Below the pieces are notes generated by a model that was given only the letters and a program-made list of their open reading frames with translations, was not told the DNA's origin and searched no databases. DNA of 64,000 nucleotides from positions 25,913-89,912 of the forward strand of contig NZ_JHQR01000063.1 of NCBI RefSeq assembly GCF_014843825.1, written 5' to 3'. Shown here piece after piece: positions 43,126 to 52,012 of the stretch (position 1 is the stretch's first letter; every line of letters starts with the position of its first letter). This stretch comes from Mesorhizobium silamurunense (GTDB lineage: Bacteria > Pseudomonadota > Alphaproteobacteria > Rhizobiales > Rhizobiaceae). The position numbers and the translations under genes were made by a program.

Positions 43126-43212
43126 TTAGGGAAGAACGCCTATGATAAGGGCACCGATGAATGCGAATGCGGCACAAATCATCAAAGCGTTGATTGGCCT
43201 CGTCAGTCCCAT
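43126..43212 (-). CDS. 28-residue single-span membrane peptide
   Basis: The reverse strand has ATG at 43212 preceded by AGAGGAGG with a 7-nt gap, a near-perfect ribosome site, then 28 codons and TAA. The peptide starts MGLTRPIN and continues with a hydrophobic stretch (ALMICAAFAFIGALIIG), ending VLP, so it is one membrane helix with a short positively charged N-terminus (N-in by the positive-inside rule). The bidirectional terminator at 43051-43078 lies downstream. It is too short for standard ORF callers. The function is unknown. The remaining intergenic DNA up to 43406 shows no other feature. Confidence 0.65.
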   Translation of the reverse strand: MGLTRPINALMICAAFAFIGALIIGVLP

Positions 43213-43406
43213 GCCATAGCCTCCTCTTCAGAGCCATGGCCGGAATCTAGAGTCATTTGGGTCACAGGCAAGCGGAAAACGTGCTGCAATGCGACATGAT
43301 TGTGGAATTTGCGACTTCCGATTTGCCGTTAGCCGTTGAAACTCTTCGGCAAAAATCGATCCAAGAGTTGTGAATAAATTATGGCGAAGCCGTGGCAATG
43401 GCACCG

Positions 43407-44324
43407 CTACCATCGGCCGAACAGGCGGCCATCGATGGTGATCAGGCCGAGTCCGATCAGCACCATGCCGCCCATTTCGAAGAGCTGCAGGCGTTCACCG
43501 AGGAACAGGAAACCGAGCAGCACGGCGCTGACTGGCACGATCAAAGTGACCAGCGAGGCATTGGTGGCGCCGGCCGAGGCGACGAGGTTGAAATAGAGGA
43601 TGTAGGCAAAGGCCGTGGAGAGCAGCGCCAGCCCCAGCACCGCGGCCCAGACCGGCGGCGAGGCCGAAAATAGTCCGGCCGGGCCGTGCGCAAGCACGAC
43701 CGGGATCATGATGACGGTCGAGGCGGTCAGTTGCCCGGTGGCGATGACCGGCGAGGGCACGCCATTGAAGCGTCGCGCGACCATCAGGGCGACCGCGTAG
43801 GACAGCGAGGCGCCGATCAGCGCGAACTTGGCCCAGACCGGCCCCCCGAGGCCGGCAGCAAGACCAGGACCGATCATGACAGCTGTGCCTGCGACGCCGA
43901 GCGCGATGCCGGCCAGCTTGTTCCATGAGAGCTTTTCGTCCGTGGTGAGCGCATTGGCGAGAATCAGTGTCCAGAACGGTGTCGTGGCGTTGAGCACCGA
44001 GGCGACACCGGCGCCGAGTTCGGTCTGGCCGGCGAAGATCAGCGAAAAGGGAACGACGTTATTGGTCAGCGCCAGCAGGAAGAACAGGCCGGCGTAAGGA
44101 AAGGCGAGCCGGAAGGACGGGCCGCGGATCGCCAGATAGAGCTGAAGCGCGGCCGCGGCGATGGCGACGCGAAACAGCACCAGCGCCAGCGGATGGATCT
44201 CCGACACGGCAATGCGGGCAAAGAAGAAGGAGCCGCCCCAGATCGCGCCGAGCAGCAGGAGCTGCGCCCAGCCCTTGAGCGTCATCGGTCCGCGCGTCGC
44301 CGCGGCGCCAGCCGTAATCGTCAT
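43407..44324 (-). CDS. EamA (DMT) family transporter
   Basis: 305 residues with ten hydrophobic segments in two EamA repeats (repeat 1 from WAQLLLLGAIWGGSFFFARI; repeat 2 from WAKFALIGASLSYAVALMVA). The family exports amino acids and metabolites by an inner-membrane antiport-like mechanism. Monocistronic, reverse strand; the substrate is not predictable from sequence. Confidence 0.88.
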   Translation of the reverse strand: MTITAGAAATRGPMTLKGWAQLLLLGAIWGGSFFFARIAVSEIHPLALVLFRVAIAAAALQLYLAIRGPSFRLAFPYAGLFFLLALTNNVVPFSLIFAGQTELGAGVASVLNATTPFWTLILANALTTDEKLSWNKLAGIALGVAGTAVMIGPGLAAGLGGPVWAKFALIGASLSYAVALMVARRFNGVPSPVIATGQLTASTVIMIPVVLAHGPAGLFSASPPVWAAVLGLALLSTAFAYILYFNLVASAGATNASLVTLIVPVSAVLLGFLFLGERLQLFEMGGMVLIGLGLITIDGRLFGRW

Positions 44325-44535
44325 GTCGTCAACCCTCCCAGGCCGATCGCAATCTCAGCCGCCGAACAGCTCCAATCGATATACGGTCTGGCGGCAAGGG
44401 CCACCCGAAGCCTGACCGATGGTTTAGCGTTGGCGGAAAGGGTGCAGTCCGCCGGGCGCGAAGGCGAGACACAGAACTGTTTTCTTTGGCGGCTAGCTAG
44501 GATTAATTGTGCGCGCCCAGATCAAGGATTCGTCC

Positions 44536-45756
44536 ATGCAGCGATTCGAAAATGCCCGCGAGGCGGCACTGGCGCTTCGTCCGGACGATCCGGTCTATTG
44601 CTTCCGCCCTCAGGTTCTGAGGGCTGATGCCCTGCAGTTCATGGGCATGTTCCCCGGCAAGACAGCCTATGCGGTCAAGACCAATGGCGAACAGATTGTG
44701 CTGAAGTCACTGGTGGAGGCCGGGGTCAGCGCCTTCGACGTGGCCTCGCCCGGCGAGTTCGCCGCTGTGCGCGCTGTCTCACCGGATGCCGAGATGCTCT
44801 ACATGCATCCGGTCAAGGCGCAGTCGGACATCAAGCTGGCGCTGGAGAAATACGGCATCCGGGTGATTTCGCTCGACCATGAGGACGAGATCACCAAGCT
44901 GACGCGCGTGGTGCGGGCGCTCGACATCGACCCGGGCGCGGTGACGGTGTTCGTGCGTATCCAGACCAAAGGCCATGCGGCCTATGAGCTGTCGAAGAAA
45001 TTCGGCGCCGGGCCGGCCAACGCGGTCGAGCTTGCCGAGCGGCTCAACCGCACCGGATACAAGGTCGGCCTCTGCTTCCATGTCGGCAGCCAGATCGAGG
45101 ACCCGGACACCTATGAGCGGGCGCTGGCCTCGGCCGACTGGGTGCGCAACCGGCTGACCTTCGACATTGCCGGGCTCGACGTGGGCGGCGGCTTTCCCGC
45201 CGAATACGGCCACGATCCCAATCGCAAGCACATCGAGATGCCGTCACTCGGCCAGCTCATGTCGCGGCTGGCCGGCGACCTCGAGGAGTATCAGTTTGAC
45301 GAGATGCCGCTGGTCGCCGAGCCCGGCCGCGTGATCGTGGCGCGTTGCCTGTCGCTGATCGTGCGCGTGCTGCTGCGCAAGGGCAAACGGCTTTACATCA
45401 ATGACGGCATCTGGGCATCGCTGTCGGATTCATGGACCGGCAAGATCACGTTGCCGGCGCGCTTCATCCCGGATCCCGCGATCCGCACGCGCAACGGCAG
45501 CGACAAGACAATCGTGCCGTTCAAGGTCTGCGGCGCGACCTGCGATTCCGTCGACATATTGTCCAGACCGTTCTGGCTGCCGGAGACAGTCGATACCGGC
45601 GACTGGATCGAGATCGGCCATATCGGCGCCTATTCGCTGTCACTGAGGACGCGCTTCAACGGCTTCTTTCCGGACACGTTCGTCGAGGTGACGACGCCGT
45701 TCGATGAGGGCGACGCGCCGCAGGGATTTGCGAGCTTGGAGACAATGGCGGACTAG
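44536..45756 (+). CDS. Type III PLP-dependent decarboxylase (ornithine/lysine/diaminopimelate type)
   Basis: 406 residues. The alanine-racemase-like barrel carries the PLP lysine Lys48 (TAYAVKTNGEQIV), a HVGSQIEDPDTY segment and the glycine-rich phosphate loop LDVGGGFPAEYG; the C-terminal beta domain has the CGATCDSVDIL active-site cysteine motif that forms the dimer pocket. This is the ornithine-decarboxylase-like group that makes putrescine or cadaverine. AAGGAT precedes ATG 44536. Its TAG overlaps the convergent SDR stop by two bases (CTAG). Confidence 0.88.
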   Translation: MQRFENAREAALALRPDDPVYCFRPQVLRADALQFMGMFPGKTAYAVKTNGEQIVLKSLVEAGVSAFDVASPGEFAAVRAVSPDAEMLYMHPVKAQSDIKLALEKYGIRVISLDHEDEITKLTRVVRALDIDPGAVTVFVRIQTKGHAAYELSKKFGAGPANAVELAERLNRTGYKVGLCFHVGSQIEDPDTYERALASADWVRNRLTFDIAGLDVGGGFPAEYGHDPNRKHIEMPSLGQLMSRLAGDLEEYQFDEMPLVAEPGRVIVARCLSLIVRVLLRKGKRLYINDGIWASLSDSWTGKITLPARFIPDPAIRTRNGSDKTIVPFKVCGATCDSVDILSRPFWLPETVDTGDWIEIGHIGAYSLSLRTRFNGFFPDTFVEVTTPFDEGDAPQGFASLETMAD

Positions 45757-45767
45757 GCGACTCCGCC
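45747..45767. terminator. Small hairpin with both convergent stop codons in the loop
   Basis: GGCGGA (45747-45752) and TCCGCC (45762-45767) pair around a 9-nt loop that begins CTAG. The forward stop (45754-45756) and the reverse stop (45753-45755) are both in this loop. The stem is short. Confidence 0.4.
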
Positions 45768-46484
45768 GCCGGCCTGGATATTCTCGCCGGTCAGCCAGCG
45801 GGCTGCGTCGCTGGCCAGGAAGACTGCAACATCGGCAACATCGCGTGGCGTGCCTATCCGGCCGAACGGCGACATGCCGGCTGCCACGGCGCGATCCCGC
45901 TCCGGCAGCAGGTCGGTGTCGGTGAAGCCTGGCGACAGCGCATTCACGGTGACGCCGCGCGGCCCGAGCTCGCGCGAGAGCACGCGAACGAACTGCTCGA
46001 CGGCACCCTTGCTGCCGAGATAGAGCGCCGTCTGGGTGAAGAACATCTTGGTGCCGCCGGTCGAGACGGCAATGATCCGGCCGCCATCGCGGACACGCTT
46101 GGCCGCTTCCTGAAGCGTGAAGAACGTGCCCTTGGCGTTGGTGCCGAAGACGTGGTCGAAATCGGCCTCGCTTGCTTCGACGAGCGGTTTGATGACGGCG
46201 ATGCCGACGTTGGCAATGACGATGTCGATGGCGCCCAGCTGGTCCTCGGCTTCGTCGAACAGCCTGCGGACATCGGCTGGAATGGAAATATCCGCCTGGA
46301 TTGCCACCGCTTTTCCGCCGTTGACCGAAATGGCAGCGACCACGTCATCGGCGGCCTTTCTGTTGCCGACATAGTTGACGACGACGGACGCGCCGTCGGC
46401 GGCGAGACCCTCGGCTACGGCACGGCCGATGCCACGTGAACTGCCGGTGACGATTGCGGTTTTGCCCTGCAGCGATTGGGACAT
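45753..46484 (-). CDS. Short-chain dehydrogenase/reductase
   Basis: 243 residues with complete SDR motifs: AIVTGSSRGIGRAVAEGL, IVIANVGIA (in place of NNAG), IIAVSTGG (Ser) and YLGSK (Tyr-x3-Lys), then VNALSPGFTDTDLL. It is close to 3-ketoacyl-ACP reductase-like SDRs. Divergent from a LysR gene with a clear LysR box between them, so it is very likely the regulated target. Substrate unknown. Confidence 0.88.
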   Translation of the reverse strand: MSQSLQGKTAIVTGSSRGIGRAVAEGLAADGASVVVNYVGNRKAADDVVAAISVNGGKAVAIQADISIPADVRRLFDEAEDQLGAIDIVIANVGIAVIKPLVEASEADFDHVFGTNAKGTFFTLQEAAKRVRDGGRIIAVSTGGTKMFFTQTALYLGSKGAVEQFVRVLSRELGPRGVTVNALSPGFTDTDLLPERDRAVAAGMSPFGRIGTPRDVADVAVFLASDAARWLTGENIQAGGGVA

Positions 46485-46560
46485 GATCGATTTCCTTCAA
46501 CTCTTCACGGCTGCGCCGATGTGACCGTTGGGTTGAGAAATAGCGACCTGCAATTGATCG

Positions 46561-46577
46561 GATAATCGCCTATTATC
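46561..46577. promoter_or_regulatory. LysR-type binding site
   Basis: GATAAT-CGCCT-ATTATC is a perfect inverted repeat containing the T-N11-A pattern of LysR regulators (T46563 to A46575). It lies 30 bp before the LysR start and 77 bp before the divergent SDR start. Confidence 0.75.
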
Positions 46578-46606
46578 TGACTGCCTTGTTAATCCAGAGA
46601 TACATA

Positions 46607-47503
46607 ATGCGCGGATCCGAATTCACCGAGCTCAAAGCGTTTGCGGCGATAGTGGAAGAGGGCAGCTTCGTCCGCGCGGCGGCGCGGCTGCGGGTGTCGC
46701 CGCCTGCGCTCAGCCAGTCGATCCGACAGTTGGAGTCGCGTATCGGCGTGAGATTGCTCAATCGCACCACGCGCAGTGTCTCGCCGACTGCTGCCGGCGA
46801 GACGCTGTTTACGCGCCTTGGCGTTGCGTTCGGAGAGCTGGATGACGCTGTTGCCGAGGTCCAGACCGCGCGTGTCAGCCCGGCCGGTTCGCTACGCATC
46901 AACGTTCCGCGCGTTGCCGCAATGCGCTTCATCGCGCCGGTCCTCGGCGATTTCCAGCGCGCCTATCCCGACGTCGCGCTGACCGTCATCGTCGACGACC
47001 TGCTGACCGACATTGTCGAGGGGCGTTTCGACGCCGGAATCCGCCTTGGCGAGCGGCTGGAGAAAGACATGGTGGCGGTGAAGCTGAGTGACGATCTGCA
47101 AATGGCAGCTGTGGCTGCTCCGGCCTATCTGGAGGGCCGCGCAGTCCCCCGTCATCCACAGGACCTGCACGAGCACCGCTGCATCAACTTCCAGTGGCCC
47201 GGCGGCGGCAACATCTACCGATGGGAGTTTTCGCGCGGCAAGCGATCGCTGGAAATCGCGGTCAAGGGAAGTCTCACCGTCAACGATACGGAGTTGATGC
47301 TCAAGGCGGCGCTGGATGGGGCAGGTGTAGCCTACATGATTGACTATCAGGTCCAGCCATGGATCGAGAAGGGCAGGCTGGTCCGGTTTCTCGAAGCCTG
47401 GTCGCCCGGCTTTCCGGGTTTCTATCTATACCACCCGAGCCGCCGGCTCGTGCCGCCGGCACTGCGTGCGTTCATCGATTTCTTGCGGTCGAGGCGAGGT
47501 TAG
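46607..47503 (+). CDS. LysR family transcriptional regulator
   Basis: 298 residues from ATG 46607. N-terminal winged helix: LKAFAAIVEEGSFVRAAARLRVSPPALSQSIRQLESRIGVRLLNR (its central part is the helix-turn-helix), followed by a periplasmic-binding-protein-like sensor domain (LRINVPRVAAMRFIAPVLGDF). Divergent from the SDR gene; a T-N11-A box lies between them. The effector is unknown. Confidence 0.9.
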   Translation: MRGSEFTELKAFAAIVEEGSFVRAAARLRVSPPALSQSIRQLESRIGVRLLNRTTRSVSPTAAGETLFTRLGVAFGELDDAVAEVQTARVSPAGSLRINVPRVAAMRFIAPVLGDFQRAYPDVALTVIVDDLLTDIVEGRFDAGIRLGERLEKDMVAVKLSDDLQMAAVAAPAYLEGRAVPRHPQDLHEHRCINFQWPGGGNIYRWEFSRGKRSLEIAVKGSLTVNDTELMLKAALDGAGVAYMIDYQVQPWIEKGRLVRFLEAWSPGFPGFYLYHPSRRLVPPALRAFIDFLRSRRG

Positions 47504-47521
47504 CGGAATCTCGCTACCATT

Positions 47522-48700
47522 TCACAATTTCGCCAGCAGCTCCGGCGTCGGCCAGCCGTCCACGGGCAGCCCGAGCCGCATCTGTTCCTTGCGGATCGCC
47601 TCGCGGGTGTTCGTGCCAAGAATGCCGTCGACCGTGCCGACGTCGTAGCCCTTGGCTTCGAGCTTGGTCTGCAGCGCCTTCATCTGATCGCCATTGAGCC
47701 CTTGCTCCGGCGTGCGTGGGTCGAATTGCGGCGCGCCGGCCAGACGGGTCGCAAGCACCGCAGCGGTGAGCGCGTAAGTGAAGGACTGGTTCCACTCCAG
47801 ATAAACGTCGAAATTGTCGTAGGTCAGGAAGGCGGGGCCCTTGCGACCCATCGGCAAGGCCAGGCCAGCTTTGAGACCGTTATCGACAAGCGACGTGCCG
47901 TTCGGGTTGGTGACGCCCCACTGAGCCCATTGTGAGATCGGCAGTTTGTTCGTGCGCCCGGTCTGGTCCCACGGCATGTCGTCCGGCACGCGCACTTCCT
48001 CGACCCAGGGCTGGTCGCGCTTCCAGCCGCGCGACAGGATCTTGTCGGCCGTGGTCATGATCACATCGGGCGCGCTGTTCCTGAGATCGACCTTGCCGTC
48101 GTCGTCGCCGTCGACGCCGCGGGCGAGGTAGTCGGTCGGCAGGATCTGCGTCTGGCCGATTTCGCCAGCCCAGGCGCCCTTGACGTCGGCCGGCAGCACG
48201 CCGCGGTCGATCAAGGTCAGCAGCGGCACCAGTTGCGGCCGAAAGAGCTGAGGCCGGCGGCAGTCATGCGAGAGGGTGACCAGCGCGTCCAGCGTATGGA
48301 AATCGCCCTGCACCGCGCCGAAATCGGTCTCCAGTCCCCAGAATGCGGTGATGACGGCCGGCTGCACGCCGAATTCCTTGTCGGCGCGCGCGAAGACCTC
48401 GGCATATTTCTTGAGGTTGGCCGCGCCCTGCTTCAGGCGATAGGCCGAGATCATGCGGTTCGAGAATTGGGCGAAGGTCTGGGCGAACACCCCTTGAGCG
48501 CGGTCGCGCGCCAGCACCTTCTCGTCGATCGCGGCTTTTTCCAGCGCGTCCAGGCCGACGGCGCCGACGCCGGCTGCCTTGGCCTCGACAGCCACGCCCT
48601 GTTTCCAGGCTTCGAAATCGCCGCCGCATTCCTGCGCCGCCGCAGGCCAGGCGAAAGCGCCGACCAGCAGCGCCGCCAGGATTTCAACGCGCAATCGCAT
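47522..48700 (-). CDS. Lytic murein transglycosylase, MltB-type, with peptidoglycan-binding domain
   Basis: 392 residues from ATG 48700 (AAAGGGAA upstream). Signal peptide ending WPAAA, then the SLT_2 lytic transglycosylase domain (FGVQPAVITAFWGLETDFGA, catalytic Glu in GLETDFG; GQTQILPTDYLARG), and a C-terminal PG_binding_1 domain (MKALQTKLEAKGYDVGTVDGILGTNTREAI). It cleaves glycan strands to 1,6-anhydro-muropeptides in the periplasm. No lipobox, so it is soluble, unlike E. coli MltB. The GH25 gene upstream is on the same strand but 176 bp away. Confidence 0.9.
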   Translation of the reverse strand: MRLRVEILAALLVGAFAWPAAAQECGGDFEAWKQGVAVEAKAAGVGAVGLDALEKAAIDEKVLARDRAQGVFAQTFAQFSNRMISAYRLKQGAANLKKYAEVFARADKEFGVQPAVITAFWGLETDFGAVQGDFHTLDALVTLSHDCRRPQLFRPQLVPLLTLIDRGVLPADVKGAWAGEIGQTQILPTDYLARGVDGDDDGKVDLRNSAPDVIMTTADKILSRGWKRDQPWVEEVRVPDDMPWDQTGRTNKLPISQWAQWGVTNPNGTSLVDNGLKAGLALPMGRKGPAFLTYDNFDVYLEWNQSFTYALTAAVLATRLAGAPQFDPRTPEQGLNGDQMKALQTKLEAKGYDVGTVDGILGTNTREAIRKEQMRLGLPVDGWPTPELLAKL

Positions 48701-48720
48701 CGCTTCCCTTTCGAGACCGG

Positions 48721-48757
48721 CGCATGATCGGCGGCCCGGTGCGGACAGGATCATGCG
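48721..48757. promoter_or_regulatory. Inverted repeat upstream of the transglycosylase gene
   Basis: CGCATGATC (48721-48729) and GATCATGCG (48749-48757) are perfect 9-bp arms with a 19-bp spacer, 21 bp before the start codon. It could be an operator or part of the 5' leader. Confidence 0.3.
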
Positions 48758-48773
48758 TAGATTTCAAAATTCA

Positions 48774-48812
48774 GGAGCGCCGTTCGGCACCCCCGGTTGG
48801 GTGCGCCGCTCC
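48774..48812. terminator. Hairpin between the GH25 and transglycosylase genes
   Basis: GGAGCG pairs with CGCTCC, and inside it GCACCC with GGGTGC around CCGGTT. It lies 65 bp past the GH25 stop and has no T-run. It may end the GH25 transcript. Confidence 0.4.
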
Positions 48813-48876
48813 GCATCACCAGCGGTTGCAACTATACGCCGCCCGCCGTGTCGAAAAGCAGGCACGGGGGCCGATG

Positions 48877-49668
48877 TCAACGGGTGTTCTGCCGCAGCCA
48901 CTTGTTCCAGGCGGCTTCCGAGCCATTGAAAACATTGATGTCGGACTTGCCGGTCATGCCGGGCACAATGCCGGTGCCGGTGTACTGCCAGAAGGCGAAG
49001 GGATGGCTGCCATACTTCTGACGCGGATGGCCGGCGACCGAGCGCAGCCAGTAAGGATAGCCGCGGAACGTCGCCAGGCTATTGTCATCGAAGAAGTCGA
49101 GCGACGTATAGATGATCGGCTTCTTGCCGTAATGGCGCCCGACGATTTCGAGGAAGGTGCTCATTTCGCTGCGCACGGTCGCGGGATCGGGGCGCAGCCG
49201 GCAGGTCGGCGACTTCGGGTTCCATTCCATGTCGAGCACCGGCGGCATCGCCGACGGGTCTCTCGGGACATTGGCGATGAACCAGCGCGCCTGGGTGGCG
49301 GCCGGCGTGCAGAAATAGAAGAAATGATAGGCCGCGCGCGGGATTCCTGCGGCCTTGGTGCGTGACCAGTGCTCGTTGAAATAGTCATCGAAACGGTCGC
49401 CGCCCTCCGTCGCCTTGATGAAGGCGAAGGAGATGCCGCTGGCCTTGGCCGTCGGCCAGTCGACCGAGGCCTGGTATTTGGAGACGTCGGTGCCGTGGAT
49501 GGCGTAGGTCCAGGGCGCGCCGCTGTCCCATTCATGCGGCTTGGAATCCTCGAAACGGGGCGCGCGCATCGCGACCGTCTGCGCTGACGGCGTCAGCGGC
49601 GAAAGATCCTCGACGGTCGAGCAGGCGCCCAACAGCGTAAGCATCAGGATGGCCGCAAGACGGCGCAT
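48877..49668 (-). CDS. GH25 lysozyme-type muramidase, lipoprotein
   Basis: 263 residues. Lipobox LLGAC near residue 15 predicts lipidation. The GH25 barrel follows: IHGTDVSKYQASVDW (Asp), ISFAFIKATEGGDRF, AAYHFFYFCTP and PPVLDMEWNP (catalytic Glu in DMEW). The family hydrolyses the muramic-acid-to-GlcNAc bond of peptidoglycan. Chromosomal GH25 enzymes outside phage are used for wall remodelling. It is separate from prophage genes here. Confidence 0.88.
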   Translation of the reverse strand: MRRLAAILMLTLLGACSTVEDLSPLTPSAQTVAMRAPRFEDSKPHEWDSGAPWTYAIHGTDVSKYQASVDWPTAKASGISFAFIKATEGGDRFDDYFNEHWSRTKAAGIPRAAYHFFYFCTPAATQARWFIANVPRDPSAMPPVLDMEWNPKSPTCRLRPDPATVRSEMSTFLEIVGRHYGKKPIIYTSLDFFDDNSLATFRGYPYWLRSVAGHPRQKYGSHPFAFWQYTGTGIVPGMTGKSDINVFNGSEAAWNKWLRQNTR

Positions 49669-49778
49669 GATATCCCCCGAGCCGGGATCAGCCGGCCGCT
49701 GATGGGTCCTTCATTGATGGTGGTCGCTTACGCGGGCCCCCTCCGGACGATCGCCCCACAGGACCGCCCATTCTTCAC

Positions 49779-49821
49779 GCATGTCATTGTCCCAAAGCAG
49801 CTTGGCACTTTTGGGCGACAT
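49779..49821. repeat. RIME-like element, degenerate palindrome 2
   Basis: GCATGTCATTGTCCCAAAG to CACTTTTGGGCGACAT, a diverged single-palindrome relative of 22889-22934. Palindrome 1 is missing. Confidence 0.6.
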
Positions 49822-49949
49822 CCCTCCGTCATCGCCGAACATGGTTGATAATCCATTGACGGCGATCGACATCGGACATGATTTTGCGGAAGCAATGGCG
49901 GCAAATCGATGACATAAAGCGAGCCGGGAAATCCAAAGGGCGGGAAAAG

Positions 49950-51338
49950 ATGCGGGCTGTCGTGAGGTTCATCAAATGGCTGCTGGGCCTGGTGGTGCTG
50001 GCGGTGGTCGCGCTCTTCGCCTGGCTTTATTTTGCGCCGCCCGAGCTGATCCGTGTCGGCTCCGGCTATTCGGCCAAGATCGTCTGCTCCAATGTGTTCA
50101 TCGCCGGCCGCGACCCGAATGAAGTGCTGGCCGTCGACGTGCAGGCGCCGGGCCATCCACTGCTCAAGCTGATGAAAGTATCCGTCGATAAGGAAAGGGG
50201 GCTTGTTTCGGCGGGCCTGCTTTGGGTTCTGGGCAAGAGCCTCGCCGTCGAGCGCGACGGCGTCGGCTGCGCATCGGTTCCGGATGGCGACACCGGCAAG
50301 GCGCGGCAGACCGTCCTGCGTGTGGCACCGCCCGCTGCGACGACACAGCCAGATGCGCTCTGGCCCGACGGCGAGCGGGTGGATGCTTCGCAAAATCCGG
50401 AGGTTTCAACGATCGTCGACGATCCCGCCATGGCCGGGACCGGCGTGCGCGCGATCGTTGTGGTGAAGAACGGCCGTATCGTCGCGGAGCGCTATGGTGA
50501 CGGCTTTTCGGCCAAGACGCCGCTGCTCGGCTGGTCGATGACCAAGACGGTGAATGCCGCGATCGTCGGCACGCTGATGAAGGACGGCAAGATGGCGCTC
50601 GACAACAAGGCCCTGTTCGCGCCGTGGAAGGCCGACGGGCGGGCGGCAATCAGCCTTGCCGACATGATGGCGATGTCGAGCGGGCTGGAATTCAACGAAG
50701 ACTATGGCGACGTCGCCGACGTGACGCGCATGCTCTATCTCGAAGCGGACATGGCGGGCTTCGGCGAGGCCAAGCCGCTCACCGGCGAGGTCGGCAAGGT
50801 GTTCTCCTACTCGAGCGGCACGGCAGTGATGCTCTCGCGCCTGTGGCAGGACGCGGTCGGCGACAAGGCGAAAGCGCTGGCATGGCCGCGGACGGCGCTG
50901 TTCGAGCCGCTCGGCATGCACAGCGCGGTGCTCGAAACCGACGAACAGGGCACTTTCGTCGGCTCGTCCTATCTCTATGCCACGGCGCATGATTGGGCGC
51001 GCTTCGGCCAGTTCCTGCTGCAGGGCGGCGTCTGGAACAGCGCGCAGATCCTGCCGACCGGCTTCGTCGACTGGATGCGGCAGCCGGCGCCGGCCTCGAA
51101 AGTCTACGGCAAAGGCCAGGTCTGGATCGAGGGACCGGGCGATGAGGAAAGTCCCGGCGCGGGTGCCGCCGCCGGCCTGCCCAAGGATACCTATTGGATG
51201 GAGGGCCATGACGGCCAGACGGTGGCCATCGTGCCATCAGAGCAACTGGTGGTGGTGCGCCTCGGGTTGACGCCGGCCAAGCTCGGCTACCGGCCGCAGA
51301 CGATGGTGGCAGCGCTGGTGAAGGCCCTACATCAGTAG
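49950..51338 (+). CDS. Beta-lactamase-family serine hydrolase, membrane-anchored
   Basis: 462 residues from ATG 49950 (AAGGGCGGG upstream). One N-terminal membrane anchor (LLGLVVLAVVALFAWLYF) followed by an uncharacterised 110-residue region and then a class C-type serine hydrolase domain: SMTK (Ser-x-x-Lys), YSS (Tyr-x-Ser/Asn), and EGHDGQTVAIVP near the C-terminus in place of KTG. Such proteins are periplasmic esterases, peptidases or PBP-like amidases; beta-lactamase activity is not implied. No operon partner. Confidence 0.87.
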   Translation: MRAVVRFIKWLLGLVVLAVVALFAWLYFAPPELIRVGSGYSAKIVCSNVFIAGRDPNEVLAVDVQAPGHPLLKLMKVSVDKERGLVSAGLLWVLGKSLAVERDGVGCASVPDGDTGKARQTVLRVAPPAATTQPDALWPDGERVDASQNPEVSTIVDDPAMAGTGVRAIVVVKNGRIVAERYGDGFSAKTPLLGWSMTKTVNAAIVGTLMKDGKMALDNKALFAPWKADGRAAISLADMMAMSSGLEFNEDYGDVADVTRMLYLEADMAGFGEAKPLTGEVGKVFSYSSGTAVMLSRLWQDAVGDKAKALAWPRTALFEPLGMHSAVLETDEQGTFVGSSYLYATAHDWARFGQFLLQGGVWNSAQILPTGFVDWMRQPAPASKVYGKGQVWIEGPGDEESPGAGAAAGLPKDTYWMEGHDGQTVAIVPSEQLVVVRLGLTPAKLGYRPQTMVAALVKALHQ

Positions 51339-51351
51339 GAGCCCGCCTACT
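51334..51351. terminator. Hairpin between convergent stops of the serine hydrolase and btaB
   Basis: AGTAGG (51334-51339) and CCTACT (51346-51351) pair around GCCCG-containing loop. Both stop codons fall in the arms (TAG 51336-51338; reverse TAG 51347-51349). Confidence 0.4.
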
Positions 51352-52012
51352 TTCGAGCGCCGATCACGCCCAGCCAGGCATAGCCGCGATAAAGCGTTCT
51401 GAAACGGAAGGTTGCGCCGGTCCGCTCGGATTCCGATTCAAGGACGTCGCGCAGCGAGGCGCGCGGCTCGACATGGAATTTTCGCAGCCAGCCGCGCAGC
51501 AGGGCGCGGAACCAGCGCGGCAGGCCTTCCTGCTGGCCGAAATCGACGACATGCAGCGAACCGCCGGGCGCAAGCGAAGCCAGTGCTGCCGTGACGGTCT
51601 TTTCCCAGCCAGGAATCATCGACAGCGAATAGGACACGAAAACGCGGTCGAACCGCGCGGTGCCGAAAAGCGCCTTGGCGTCGAAGTCGGTGGCGTCACC
51701 GCGCGCGAGGTTGACCTTCGCTGCCAGACCTTCACGGGCTATCGCGGCATTCGCCGTCTCCAGCATTTCTGCCGAGATGTCGAGGCCGAAGAAGCGGGCA
51801 TCCGGATAGCGGCGGGCGGCCAGCACGATGTTGCGGCCGGTGCCGCAACCGAGCTCGAGCACGCTGCCGCCTGACGGCACGTCGAGGCCGGCGATCAGCC
51901 GGTCGCGGCCGAGCAGATAGAATTTGCGGGTGAGGTCGTAGATGTGGCGCTGCCAGCGATAGACGCCGTCCATCAGTTCGGCATGGCTGGCCGGCAGTTC
52001 CGTCGTGCTCAT
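51347..52012 (-). CDS. btaB: Betaine-lipid N-methyltransferase BtaB
   Basis: 221 residues, class I methyltransferase: SVLELGCGTGRNIVLAARRYP, FFGLDISAEMLETANAAI, LARGDATDFDA, LAPGGSLHVVDFGQQEGLPRW. In betaine-lipid synthesis BtaB methylates diacylglyceryl-homoserine three times to DGTS. It overlaps btaA by 4 bp, which supports the assignment strongly. Length fits known BtaB proteins. Confidence 0.9.
   Translation of the reverse strand: MSTTELPASHAELMDGVYRWQRHIYDLTRKFYLLGRDRLIAGLDVPSGGSVLELGCGTGRNIVLAARRYPDARFFGLDISAEMLETANAAIAREGLAAKVNLARGDATDFDAKALFGTARFDRVFVSYSLSMIPGWEKTVTAALASLAPGGSLHVVDFGQQEGLPRWFRALLRGWLRKFHVEPRASLRDVLESESERTGATFRFRTLYRGYAWLGVIGARK

Noticed and set aside
43102..43299. 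65-codon forward ORF after metF
   Set aside because: No ribosome site and biased composition; the reverse-strand 28-residue gene in the same place has much better signals.
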